A stretch of DNA of 64,000 nucleotides. Source: Romanomermis culicivorax (lineage: Eukaryota > Nematoda > Enoplea > Mermithida > Mermithidae). The first letter of the stretch is position 1. The number at the start of each line of letters is the position of its first letter. Below the pieces are notes generated by a model, which worked only from the letters and a program-made list of their open reading frames with translations, made no database searches and had not been told where the DNA came from. The stretch lies in assembly GCA_963922205.1 (NCBI GenBank), contig CAWUHX010000084.1, positions 806,001 through 870,000 of the forward strand, given 5' to 3'. A program made the translations under genes and the position numbers. Positions 44,201 to 57,300 of this stretch are shown piece after piece.

Positions 44201-47200
44201 GAAAAATGTTATTTTTAGACCTCTAGTTTAGAATTTGTAAGAAATTATAGTTTTTATCGACAGAAATTCGAGAATGACAACATGCGTTATTGATGTCGTT
44301 GTTTGTAGATGTAGCTCGCTAAGTCCGGTTTGTCTTTGCCGCACCTGATTGTTGTATACGTTCATTTGTGTACCAGAATCCAGTGACTCATATAGTCATT
44401 TGGTAAAATGTTCAGCGTATAGCATTTAATTCTCTCAATTAAAGCATTATATACCATCTAGGATGTACAGTTGGAATTTTTCAGCTGATATCAAATTCTA
44501 CACATTTTGGGACCATGCTCATTCTGGATTGCACTATAGTGATGTAGTGTCCAGTCCTTGTGAGTTCAAACGTCGATATTCTCATAATTTTTCCAAAGAT
44601 TTTTATTTAAAAAATGAAACATATTGATATTCTTATAATGGTTAACGAAATTCTCGACAAAGATGATTATTGTAATGGTTTATGGAATACATCGTCTTTC
44701 ATTGTATAAATTCTTGACTGAACTTTTTCTCGTAAATATTGCACAAATTTTGCTCGCGTTTTCTCATGCTTTAACTCTGTTTATTCTGTAAAACTTTTGT
44801 TCAAATAGATGGAATTTTGAAAGGTAAGATATATCTGCTCAAACGGTGATTACTTTTGATACGCAGTTTCTAAAGACAAGATCAACATTTCTCAGTATTT
44901 TCCCACCCGTCAAAAGACATTTTCGTCCGATCAATTTAACATGTCTTTGTTTTTAGACTCTAAAACACTCAAAAAAACGGATGAGCAGTGATTCCTCCAC
45001 AATTTTTTTCTCTGTATTTATCGACGACGATGATAAGGAAGTAATTTTTGTCGTTATTCATTATGACAGTTGGAGTGGAATTCTGAACTCATTGGCTTGC
45101 GAATCATCTGTGATCAAAAAAGTTGAGAAGACCTCAAACAACCGCCATCATCATCTTCACTATCGATTGCCGGATGACGCGAAATGTTTACGGATCTATT
45201 GTTGAAAATTTATCAATTTTCATATTCAGTTTCACTGGTATACTAACTAAAGCATTCATCCTCTTGATTTCCATTTCGCTGGCATTGACTCAACATGAGA
45301 CTATGAAAGGTAATAGTAATATTGTAGAAGTAATATATTTATCTTCTAGCTAACGATTCTGCCCGTTAGATAAAATTTGAGTACGATTTTAGCCTGCCGA
45401 AGTAGTGACTCCAAGTGCAAATTCGTAAATCATACGTTTTACAGTGCATTCGATAGTCCACGCATTGTGCCCATTGTCCATCTTTACACTGAAATTTGCA
45501 GTGCTACAATCGAATGTGTATCTATACCCGATCTCAGGAACTACTACAGATATAGACAAGTGGAAAATCACATTCTATAAAGCTTGCTGGCGTAAAAAAA
45601 GTTTCTCGCAGAATGATACTCTGATCTCGCACAATTTTCGATCTGTAAATTCAGGAGCTTTATCAAAGTTAAGAACTGTGTATTTCACAGAGCATTAGAG
45701 ATGAACACTTTTTTGTGGATATTATTGTAATGTCACAATCATCTGTCTAATGCATGTATCAGCATCTTTCATACTTTCTCTGATGCTAAGATCGAATATA
45801 GGCAAACTTACTACTGTTGACAACAATTTTTCAAATCTTAGTGTATGGCCCATGGGGAAAAAAGAATAGTGTAACATCACTCGTATGCCAATAGGCTATC
45901 GAATGGCATTATAACATGAAAATATTTTAAATTTGCATCTGACGACCCTCCGTCGTGATTATCGACGCAGTTGCCATTTCTCATATTGGAATATGGCTCC
46001 TGTCACAATATTGATTGAGGTACTACCACAACGTGATTTTAGCTGATTGTTCAGTTGTAGACTCCATCTAGGATATCAGTATAGAAAACCTAAAATTTTC
46101 AGCCTAACACCACTAACTCTGATCAATTGTTCACTGAATTGGCTTGTGACTTTTGATTCTATACATTAAGGTGAAACCACAATTAGCACATATTTTTGTT
46201 ATCCCCATTAAATATACACTGAATATTGCACGAGTTATATTTTAAATATGATTTTCATCCTTCACTGTCGATTTTGACAATTTGAGTAATAACTAATGCA
46301 TAAACGTGAGGATGTAGAGGAAATTCGCAGCATAACTGGAAGGGGTTCATTTACGTCACTTGTCTCTGATGATATGATGACAATCTTTGGATGGACTGAT
46401 CAGCGCGAAAACGATATGTTAAATGAAACAGTATAATAATCAATTCCGTACTCTGTTTTTTCACAATCCCCCCATACCGTATTCTTTACATGGGACAGCT
46501 AAATATTTCTCTTCTTCTTCAACAGTAAAAATACTTAAATTTTTCGGATTTTTCAAATATTCTGCAGTCAATTTTAACATGCATATGCTTGCAGTATCAA
46601 CAAAGCTACACATTTTCTTACTGTGATCTTTTTAAAATGGTATTCTTTTTTCCATTCGAATTCGGTACTTTCCAAATTTTGCCTAAATATTATGCGGATG
46701 AATTCTCAATTTTTTAGCGTTGTTTATGGAAACGTAGACTTTGGACGTTGCTTTATCTCCTCATCTCTCGGGGATTACTCCAATTTGGCTTCCAAACGGC
46801 CCAAATTATTTTGTAATTCCATTATCGAGTTCGAAACTTCGATAACATCCTAAATTTCTGGAAACTTTGCCTCCGTTTTGGTTTCTCGTGGAGCCGGTCC
46901 TACTGTAGAAATTCATCAGCTAAAACAATATTCCCGGGGCGAAAATTGTACGCGCACCGCCTTATATTATTGACAAAGATGGAAATGGGCGTTTAGGGCT
47001 TATCCGGAAGGGAAAAAACCCAACGCATAAAAGATTTTTTCTCCAATATAAAATGAGCAAAAAACAGATGTATAGCTAGAAAGTCAACGTTCTATTTATT
47101 GCCGTTTTCGTTTATGTTTCAACATTGCTGGATAATTTTTATGCAAATGCTAGAATATGATATGGTCTCATTGATTCAATTATCTGCTATGTAAAAATTC

Positions 47201-47937
47201 ATAATGTACACCTCGAGGGAAGTGAGGCTAAAAAATGACAATGGTAAAAAATGTGCTATCGATTTACTTTGCTAGCCCCTAGGTATCTAAATGGCGATGA
47301 TTGGAAATTTTTGCATTCTGAACAAAAAAGATAAAAAGCTAAAAAGCCACAAAAAAGGAAATTGATTCGTAGGCACGTATCTCGACAGGATATCTCGTAA
47401 ATGGGGATAGGAAAAAACAAAAAATGTTCTTCTCCGAATGATTTTATTGAAGATTAACGTTCGAGCACGATATTCTAAAGCTGGCAATATTTTCCTTGAA
47501 TCAACACTGCAATTTGAGCACTAAATGACCATCTTGATAAGCAATAATTGTCTCGGATTTTGACCATTTCTACGCTGTTTTTGTATTTTTACTGCAACAA
47601 TAAATAGAAATCGCACCTTTTTCGTATTATAGCACGGGGATAATTTTCAGTGAAAAATTCCAACGGATGTTAGCATAATAAAAATTATCTTGCTAATATC
47701 GCAGTTAAATGATATAAATTACATTTTTTGACATTAAACTGTTCTTTGGTTGACCATGCCATTGTGACTGATATTTTAAGCATTTCTTTTGAAACAATTA
47801 ACGCTATTATGACCTTACTGAATCGTCATTTAGCTCTTTTTTTAGATAAATCTAATAGTTCGATAGTACTAGAGGGATATATTTATTTATCAATTCTCAT
47901 CTTCCAAAAGCAATAATTAATCGAGTTATGTCAAACT
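41266..47937. other. Long non-coding stretch, no gene supported
   Basis: About 6.7 kb with no domain-bearing frame on either strand. It contains many short A/T runs and no obvious repeats. It may be the 5' region or large introns of the CUB-LDLa gene at 51.4 kb, whose first exons (signal peptide) are missing from the called model, but I found no exon I can support. Confidence 0.4.
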
Positions 47938-48430
47938 ATATACTGTTTTTCTTTTAAATGCTTATAAATAATCGAAGAGGAAAGTAATTACTATCTCATA
48001 TTTCAACGATTTCCTGCTAAATCATATGTCGCTCGGAAGTGAAAATTTGGGAACCTATAGTCTGTTTTTCTTGAAATGCTTCCAAACAATGAAAGTGGAA
48101 AGAAAGTAGTATTTCACATTTTTGCGATTTACCGATAAACAGTATATCATAAAGGACTGGAAATTTGTAAGCTTACTGACCTAACCTTCACCAATTTTTC
48201 GAGTGAAAAATTCTACAGTAGGAACTTTATGTAAACGATTTTGACGAGAGTAATGATTTGTGTCACTTTTCTATTTGGAAGCATTTTATAAAAAACAGAC
48301 TATACTTAACTAATCTTTAAGAATTTCTTAGTTAAAAATTATTTATTAAACGCTTTGTACCGACAATTTTGAGGATACAAATTCGCGTCATTTTCTAATC
48401 CAAAAGCGTTTTATAAAAAAAAAACAAATC
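47938..48430. mobile_element. MITE M1, older copy split by a younger copy
   Basis: The left half (47938-48053) starts with a diverged TATACTGTTTTT terminus and the right half (48305-48430) ends GCGTTTTATAAAAAA. Together they match one M1 unit, with an intact copy at 48056-48304 inserted between them. Confidence 0.55.
48056..48304 (+). mobile_element. MITE M1, intact copy
   Basis: A 249-bp element with terminal inverted repeats: TATAGTCTGTTTTTCTTG and AAATGCTTCC at the left, GGAAGCATTTTATAAAAAAC and AGACTATA at the right. It is inserted in an older copy of the same family. No coding capacity. Confidence 0.7.
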
Positions 48431-49383
48431 GATCATGCTGGAAAAATTCTGAATGTTTCAACGTTGTACTTGAATACATTTGCACCAAAATCAGGATTCA
48501 CTATTCGGTTAGTGGAAATACCGGTAAGGAGAACTAATATCTAATGATCAATTTTTATTGTATTTTCAGTTGAGTACATTCACTGCTAAATAGGCATGAA
48601 ATGAAACCCATTTACTAGTGGTTATCGCGAAAATTGTTCAGCTATTCTCAAACAATTTTAAAGCCGTAAATATAATTGACGGAAGTAGCATAGGAACTTC
48701 CAGAAACTATTGGCCATGTGGCTAGGTGACCCCCAAAACTGCCCAGGAATAAGAAAAAAAATTAACAAATATTTTTTCGGTGCTTCGCATCAAAATACAT
48801 ATTTACTTGATTTTTTAGAGAACAAGCACATTTGTGAACCATCTTTTGACTGTTAAGGCGAAAAGAACGATTTTTTCCTTCGTGTATCTCCATCTAAAAT
48901 GTCCATAAAATAGTCGCCTTACCCGCAGACTTCGGAGCTCCGTTGCATGTTTGTTTAAAGTTTGTGCGTTATCATTATTTGTACACTGGAAAGTTTTACT
49001 TTTGTATTGAGGTTATGTTTTTCTGGTCGATGCAGAAACTTGCCACTCTTCCATTTAACGATATGCAACAAATTCTACTGAGCATCGACTCAACGCTTGA
49101 TTTCAGAACCCTGTAAATCTATCGATAACAGACTAATCCAATTTGCCTTATCGCTCCACCTTCCACTTAAACCATCTAAAAGGGTAGAGTTTTTACTGCA
49201 GCAGCGTCAGCCATAACCCGCGCCCAGCTTTAATGGTTGCAACTCTTTAAAAAAGTTTCGATTCCGAAAACTCAACAAGTTCTGCTAAAATCACCTATTC
49301 TGTTCATAATCTGCAGCTAGCTCTTAGAAGCATGCATCACAAAATTGTATACTAAAATGTTCCATAGAGAATTCATTCGAAAC

Positions 49384-49631
49384 TATAGTCTGTTTTTTTA
49401 TAAAATGCTTCCAAATAGAAAAGTGACACAAATCTGTATCGTTGTCAAAATCGTTTACATAGAGCCCTTATTATAAAATTTTTCACTCGAAAAATTGTAA
49501 AGGGTTAGGTCAGTATGCTCACCAATTTCCATTCCTATATGATATATAGTCCATCAGAAAATCGTGAAAATCTGAAATACTACTTGCTTTCCACTTTCAT
49601 TATTTAGAAGCATTTCAAGAAAAACAGACTA
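49384..49631 (-). mobile_element. MITE M1, intact copy in opposite orientation
   Basis: Reverse complement of the copy at 48056-48304 by its internal sequence (GTGACACAAATC near the left, CCACTTTCATTATTT near the right). The two form an inverted pair about 1.08 kb apart. Confidence 0.7.
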
Positions 49632-49682
49632 TGGGAATGTTCATTTCGGCAATCAGCGATCCCATACACAAAATTTACGAAG

Positions 49683-49930
49683 TATAGTCTATTTTTCTTG
49701 GGATGTTTCTAAAAATGAAATCGGAGAGAAAGTACAGTATTATTTTTGTTATTTTCTGCTAAACCACGCATTATAACGAGCTGCAAATTTGCGAGAAAAC
49801 TCAACTAACCCTCAACAAATTTTCTGTAAAAGTTCCGAAGTGAAAGTTTATTATAAGCGGTATTGAATACAGTACTTGCTTTTGTAATTTTGTAAATTTG
49901 GAAGCATTCTATAAAGAACAGTCTTCAACT
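49683..49930 (+). mobile_element. MITE M1, diverged copy
   Basis: Begins TATAGTCTATTTTTCTTG and ends TTTGGAAGCATTCTATAAAG then ACAGTCT. Same length and orientation pattern as the other copies, with lower identity. Confidence 0.6.
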
Positions 49931-50089
49931 TGTAGACACAATAATAAGCAGGCGAGCACTGCTAGAAATTGTTTATGAACTCCAAAAAGATAATAAGAAA
50001 AGCTTTGTCTTGTGCTAAGTCCAACATTCTCGCTTTCCCTTCATGAGCTTTGCATCTGAAAGAAAGTCCTCATGAACTTGCGAAATTAA

Positions 50090-51197
50090 GCCCTGTCATA
50101 CTTCACCGCGCGGGGCTGATTTTTGACTTATAGATTTTGTTCTCTGATCAAACATGCACTCGAAAAATTTGCATGTAGTATTGTTTTTATCGTGAAGCTA
50201 CTAATTGCACTTGGCTTACTGCTACGACAAAATCAGGGAGTAGAAACGTGTTCACACCTGCTTTGCATATTCATAATTTTTTACATTCATATTTTCATTG
50301 TAAAGTATGTAATCAAAACACAACCTATAGTATCTTTTTCTGGAAATGCTTGTGAATAAAAAAGTGGCAAGCAAGTATCATTTTATTTTTCCATAATTCC
50401 TGCTATACGATGCGTCCCATGGGTTTGAAATTTTTTGAGCCTGCCCAACTGCTCGACTAATCCTCGCCGATTTATTACGCCAAAAATCCTTAATGAAACG
50501 ATGTGTGTAAATGACTTTGAGTGCGGTCCGTCTTTTTGTCCATTTTTCAATTTACAAAGATTTTATAAAAACGAACTATACATATTTCCAATCTTCCTGG
50601 AAAATCTATTTCTGAAAACATCATTAATAATACTTCTGGGATAAAATTACAGGAAACCTCACTAAAAAAACTTCCGCGTACATGGCCAAAACTGGTGTAA
50701 AAAAGGCATCACGTAGATTTCATTTCATTTTTAAAATATTTGACGTACATACTGCGCTAGCCATCCATGACGAGGACTTGTCCGGTAAGAATGATCCTAA
50801 TTGAGTTCGCGTTAGGCTTATTTTCATGATTTTTTACACGAATTGATAAATTAATATTTAAATCAGTTCATATAAAAAAATATAATATTGCCATGCACTA
50901 CCAGACGAAAATAACCCTAAAAATTTTCGGCAGGATTTTTCAGAATGTAGGCTGAATTCCTCATCAAGAGGCATGATAAAATAGTATCTGAAAAGTGTCC
51001 GCAATCCATGTGGGAAATATGATCGAATTACATATACAGATTACATAGTATGCAACACTATGGTATAACAACAATATATTATAACTTCAATAGGTTGTTC
51101 GAAAACTTTCTTTATAGTTGTGCAAAAATTGGAAAAACGTATTGATAGTTCAGAGGCAGTGCCGCGCCGAGCCGCGCGGTGAAGTATGACAGGGTCT
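50090..51197. mobile_element. TTAA-flanked non-autonomous DNA transposon T1, copy 1
   Basis: The left end GCCCTGTCATACTTCACCG and the right end CGGTGAAGTATGACAGGG are inverted repeats, and TTAA flanks both ends (50086-50089 and 51198-51201), the piggyBac-type target. The element is 1,108 bp, has no transposase and carries an M1 MITE (about 50326-50581) inside. It ends 178 bp before the first called exon of the CUB-LDLa gene. Confidence 0.75.
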
Positions 51198-51375
51198 TTA
51201 AGAAGCAGCGAAATACTCGTGAATCCCCACACGCTATTTTTTAATTCTCTAGCGACTTGTAATAGCCCTGTGAAACATTTTCCTGCAATACTCATTTTTT
51301 CGCACAACAATTGCATAAAGACTTATGGATTTGCAAGTTACGGTTCCATAAAATCGGTACAAATTTGATTTTCAG

Positions 51376-54300
51376 ATTTAACCATGGCGCTACCTCAAGT
51401 CAAAAAGTTTATCTATGATTCGGCCAGCCGACCCATGAACGGGTCGTTTTCGACGCCGGCTTTTGTCGCCTATGAAAAAGCCGTCTATAGATTTCATTTC
51501 CGGGCAAAGTTAGACGAAGTAGTGTGGCTTTATTGGCACGATTTTCATTTAGAAGAATCAGTCGGGCCTAATCGAGGGTAAAAATTTGTTAGCGACCCAA
51601 CTTTTTTGATGCTGATTCTCTTGTTGCAACTGAAAAGCTGATTCCTCAACAGGAATCAAAATTAATATTGGAAATTGGAAGTCAGCTCCTGAAAAAGATG
51701 ATACAATCTAAAGTTGCTACTGTAGTGTTTCGGAAAACTACGGGTAACAAAAGCCAGAGGAAGATGAGGAGATTAGGGAAAATGAGAAATTTAAGAAAAA
51801 AATGAAAAATTTTAAAGAACAAAGAGTCCGTTATTTTCTGCAGATGCTTACACAACTACGTCGAAATAGTGGTCATCGATTATTATAACGAAGATCACGT
51901 TTCCGGTCGATATTGCGGCAATGTGGCGCCGCCAAACCTCACGACTATGCAAAAAGGAGTCGATCTTGTTTTTTCCACTTCCGGTGCACGATTCTATCAG
52001 GGATTCAAGGGTACATACAGATTCATTCCCGAAAGTGAGCGATTTTAAATTTTGAAGAATTCGAAAAAATTTTCTCATCGTCAGACATTGTTTGAGCATT
52101 TATATAAGTAGCTTATGCTTATGCGTTTTGATAACATCCATGACATAAATTATATGCTTCGTAGTATTATGTGACTTGAGTTGAAAAAATCTCGTATTCA
52201 AATTACCTTTTCTTAATTCGCACTGGTGGTCAAAAATTTTAGTTAACTTGACCGGGCGCATAGTTTTCCGTTGTGTCCCCACACCCCGATTATACCGTTA
52301 CCCTGAACATCACGTTGTCCCGAACGTACCTTTACCCCACACATTGCTTTAGATTAAATCTAAATGTTTTTTATCAGATACCGTTACCCCTACGCCGAAA
52401 GCTCCTTCACCCCCAATAATGCTCAAAAAATCAAACTTTCATCATTAAAAGACATCAAAATTTTCGTTTTCTGTTCCAAAATTTGTATTTAATTCAAATG
52501 GTTCAATTTTTAACATTATAAATTTTAGAATTCTGAAGGAGCTTAGGCTTAGACTTGTTGAGCTTAGGCTTAGGTTTAGGCTTATGCTCAGGCTCAGGCT
52601 TAGGCACTAATATAAATGCAACAGTTGTTGCTTTTATACAGCACAAAATTACAAAATTGACCATGCGCGATTTCGAAGTAAAGAGATTTTTTAGCTGTTT
52701 TTTGGGTAACGTAATGTCATTTTTATTTTTTGTTTTACCTGTTCGACGTAACCGGATAATGCCTTATTCGTGGTAACGGGACATCCGGGTCATTATCTAA
52801 TTTTCATGACATGTTTTTTCATCAGAAACCGAAAATTTCAGATTCGGACAAAATTTTATATATCACTTGGATTTTTTGGCGTTCGGAGGCTTAATGAACT
52901 CAAACTTTTGCTTGATCTTTTATTTGAATTCAAATTGCGGAGATTTAATCAATTCTTCCAATCTATTTTTTTCTAATTTTTCGAGTTTTGAAATCGGTTT
53001 TTGAGCTACAAAGCCTTTTTGATCTCAAAAAAGTTGGATTCTGTTTTTGAAACTAGATTCAAACTCGTGAACACCCCAAGTTATAATATCATATGGTGAA
53101 TTCATGCGGCTGCACCAGAATAAAAGTATAAAAAGCACTGCCTGAGGATTGTCATCGGAGTTTTGTTTCCCGTTTCAGGAGCCGTTCCGCCACCACGTAG
53201 CTTCTATCCTGGTAAACTGAATGCCAATGCCGCTGGATGTGGCGGCATAGCCCAGGGATACCATGGCGGCGTGATAAAAAGCCCTGGATATCCGAATGGT
53301 AATGCATTTTGTATATCTTGATTTTAGTGAAAGCCAATTCGCACTTTCCTTACTAATTGACTATAATAATTCCAATTGCAGTACACCCAAGTTCGATCAG
53401 ATCAAGTCTTTCCGACTGGGGCTTGGCGCACCACCGACTTCAATTGAATCCAAAAGAAAATATACTTTTGTAGAAACTGATCGAATAAACTTTACTTTTT
53501 CAGATTATCCTGCAAATGTCGATTGTAATTGGGTTATACGGGTCAGACAGAATATGAAAATTTTTATCAAAGTGCTTGAATTGGAACTGACTCCTTCCAT
53601 AAGTAAGGCGTCATTTCTTGTGAATTCCATTTTCGTTTCCAGTGTTATCTGTTACAGTTAGACATAAAGCTTGTGAAAGGCATCTGGGAAATGATCGTCC
53701 TGATCCGGTCTCATATTTTTATCTGATGCAATGAAAAAAGCATGAATATACTCAATTGAAACAGATTTAAATCCGTTTCAAAGTTATCACTCTAATTCTA
53801 ACCAAAAGCTAGTGAAAGTTGATCCAAGGATCTGACTGAGATTCGCAGTCCGTTGAACAAGTAAAAGGTTCCAAAGTTCAAATAGGTTCTCAAACATTTA
53901 AAAATGTGGAAATTCTATCCAACTGTTTCGACTTTAGCTCGAGATCAAAAACGCATTTTTTCGATCATAACTTTTTCCACGTTTTTAGCTCAGTGTGATG
54001 ATGCTCAATTAGTGGTGCTTGACGGTTATGCTCACGTTTCAAACGAAACTTTGCCCGCGGCGACGAATCATCAAAGGATTATACTGTGCGGTGAAAGTAA
54101 ATATCATAACGACGAAGGCCTAAAGTCCGTCATGTCGATAAGAAATCGCATGAATATCAGGTGAATATAAACTCTGGTTACTTGTATTATATATATTTAC
54201 TTGCAACGAATTTAAAGCGGAGATTTTTTACGGATTTGCACTTCTTCAATATGAAGTATGTTTAAAACGTTCCAAATCGTGGAAATTGAAAGGAATTTGA

Positions 54301-57300
54301 ATCAGTCATAGCTTACCTACAAGGATAATACTCCTGTTCAGATTCAAAACTAGCAAACCACCACCTACCGAAACCCGCATAAGGCGCCGAGACTTCGGAT
54401 CGCCCATCGGATTCTACCTTGTTTGGACAGAAGTTTCAACCGAAGGTAAACTTCAAGTGTACGGAAAAAGGATACAGAATGTTAAAAGCGAAAATTTTTG
54501 AAGAAATTCATGGATTTGAATGAAAGTAGTTATTCATTGATTTTTGAAAAATGCCTCAGCCATATAAGCCATACGCCCCAAAACCCTGCCTTCTGACCAG
54601 TTCAGAATTACACTATTCAGCTACCGATTCTTTCTATCTTTTGTAGATACTTGCGACAAGTTTTACTGTCGAGGCGGAGCTTACTGTATCGACGAGGGCA
54701 AAAAGGTTTGCGCGGACCGTAAGCGTTACTGTATCGACAGTTCATTGGTATGCGACGGAATACCGAATTGTGCGGAATCGGACGATAGTGATGAAGATAA
54801 TTGTAAGAATTGTGTCGTGAACAATATCGTTGGGGAACTTTGAGTTGCCTTTATGTAGACTTATTTGCGTAAAAGCCTTGCCATTCACCGCCAGCTACCG
54901 CGCGGTACCGCGCGGCGCCGCTTTTTTACTTTCGGATTTTGCTCTCTGAATAAACAGGTTTTGGAAAAAATTGCAAGCATTCTTGTTTTATAACGTTTTT
55001 GGGGGTCTTTTTAACAATTTTACCCCCACGGCTTTTTTTGTTTTCTCGCTTTTCCTGTTCTTTGTGTACACTGAAAGTAATTGTAAACATGTTTTTGCTT
55101 TCATTCAGTTCGCTTAGGCTTAGGCTTAAGCTTAGGCTTAGGCTTAGGCTTAGGCTTAGGCTTAGGCTTAGGCTTAGGCTCAGGCTCAATTTTCTTAAGT
55201 TTCTGTACTTTCTCACACAGGAAAAGCGTGAAAAACAAAAAAAAACGGTGGGGGTAAAATTGTTAAAAAGGTCCGTTTTTGGAGCTGCTAATTTCACTTG
55301 GCCTATTGCTGAGACAACATCAGGCCGTGGAAACATGTTTACACCTACTTTGCATATTAATAATTTTCCACATTCATATCTCCATTGTAAATTATTTAAT
55401 CACAACACAACCTATAGTCCTTTTTTCTGGCAATGCTTGTGAATAAAAAAGTGGTAAGCAAGTATAATTTTTTATTTCTATAATTTCCAGAGTCTGCACA
55501 ACTAATCCTCACGAATTTTTTACTCCAAAAATCTTATAGTTAACGGTTTGTGCAAACGACTTTGAGGCGGTTCATTTTTTTTGTCCATTTTCCAAACATT
55601 TTATAAAATCGAACTATACATATTTTCAATTCTCCTGAAAATCTTTTTCTGAAAACGTCATTACCTTTGGGATAAAATTACAGGAAAAACTTCAGTCGAA
55701 CAATTTCTGAGCGCATGGCCAAAACTTGATAATCGTGGATCTTTGAGAATATAGGATGAATTTTTCAGAATGCAGCATACATGCACGTGGAGGAGGGGGG
55801 TTGGGGGTATTGACCGCCCAGCAGATCTGACCCCCACCAGCAATGATTGAGAAGATGACGAACGAAAAAATGATCAAAAGAAAGTCATCATAAGAATGAA
55901 AATGGTACCGTATTTGAACGATCTCTCTAAACGAAGTATACTCGATTCAAAGAAGTAAAGTTAACACTTTAAAAAATGCTGTCCAGGCAAATATTTCACA
56001 TATTTGACTAATACAAGCTGAAAAATATGCTGCTTGAAAGTTAGAAGACCTTTCTTTTCCTTATAACGAACGAAAACAATTTTCTATCCCACCCCCTGTA
56101 TTGGCTGAGTCCCCACAGAATTTCTATGCTGTGCACGTATGATTAACATGTGCATGTATGATCATGATAAAATAATATCTGAAAAGTGTCATAATTCACA
56201 ATTCATGTAAAAAATATGATTGAACTGCATGTACAGATGTTTATGCATCAATATATTATTACGGATTTATAACACATGAGTTGTTCGCAAATTTCGTTTG
56301 AGTTGAACTTTGAAAGCGGCATCGGGCGGTATCTCGCAATGAAGTATGACAGGGCCTCTTAATTCACTACTTCTCCCATAAGCAAGGAAACACTGGGAAA
56401 GTGCTTACGGTTTGGACTACGCTGTTGTTACTCAGCAAAAATTGAAGATTTTTCAAGTATTCTCATGTAATTCACAGATTATCGGTGAAATAACAAATAC
56501 GTACCGCAATTTGCGATATACCCGCATCGATCAACAGGAATAAATTTCTCATCAGAGTTTTGACTACCGCACCGACATTTCTCATCTTTTAATTTGAAAG
56601 CATTTTATATAAAAAGATTATTTCAAAATGTGTGGTACTTTATTTTGTTGTCTCAATGCTACAATTGGACGAACACACCTCGACAAATGTTTTGAAAAAG
56701 TACCCATCTATCACTTTATAGTTGCAAAATACTATTTACAATAAATGAAGAGTTGAAATTTTTGAGATACTATTTTGAGATGATCGATGCAGCGATGAGG
56801 CCGCAACGTAACTTTTGATCAAAATTAGGAAAGGCTTATTTACTCTATTCAAGAAATTTTTTCTTCACGATGCAGATTCCTCGGTGATCATCTTTTTCAA
56901 TCATTCTAAGACTACAACAGTTGATTTCCTAATTTATAGTAATGCCCAAAGTTCGACCGATGCATCTATCATTTCAAAATAAATCAGTATATTTGACAGA
57001 CCACTGCCTGAATTGACTATACTCCATTCATTTTAACATGATCAATGCAACGCTAAAAGTAAGTTCAACAAGGACAAATTTGTAAGGCTTATTACTGTAA
57101 TGAATCAAGAAAATTTCTCGTCCACACAGTACAACTGAAAATTTCCCTTCATAACCTCATTGAATGGCCAGAACCTCTCGGGGTAACATCGATATGTCAA
57201 GCACAATTCTATTTAAATCAAAAGTGGATAAGCGCCGTGGTCTTTCTATGATTTTGGGCTTTCCATCGTCGTGGCACAAATTTAGCGTTTTTCTACGATA

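Larger units (their letters stand above)
54875..56358. mobile_element. TTAA-type transposon T1, copy 2, in the last intron
   Basis: Same family as 50090-51197: shared GGATTTTGCTCTCTGAATAA, CTAATTTCACTTGGCCTATT, an internal M1 MITE (about 55408-55618) and the right end GAAGTATGACAGGGCCTC followed by TTAA (56359-56362). The left end is diverged (AGCCTTGCCATTCACCG). It is 376 bp longer than copy 1, mainly owing to a foldback insertion at about 55000-55278 and an R1 repeat near its right end. Confidence 0.65.

Noticed and set aside
43159..46853. Several open frames of 60-90 residues as missing 5' exons of the CUB-LDLa gene
   Set aside because: None shows a signal peptide joined in phase to the exon at 51376 or a CUB-type cysteine pattern.
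55112..55189. A real chromosome end or telomere fusion
   Set aside because: Only 13 units, inside a foldback element inside a transposon inside an intron, with ordinary sequence on both sides.
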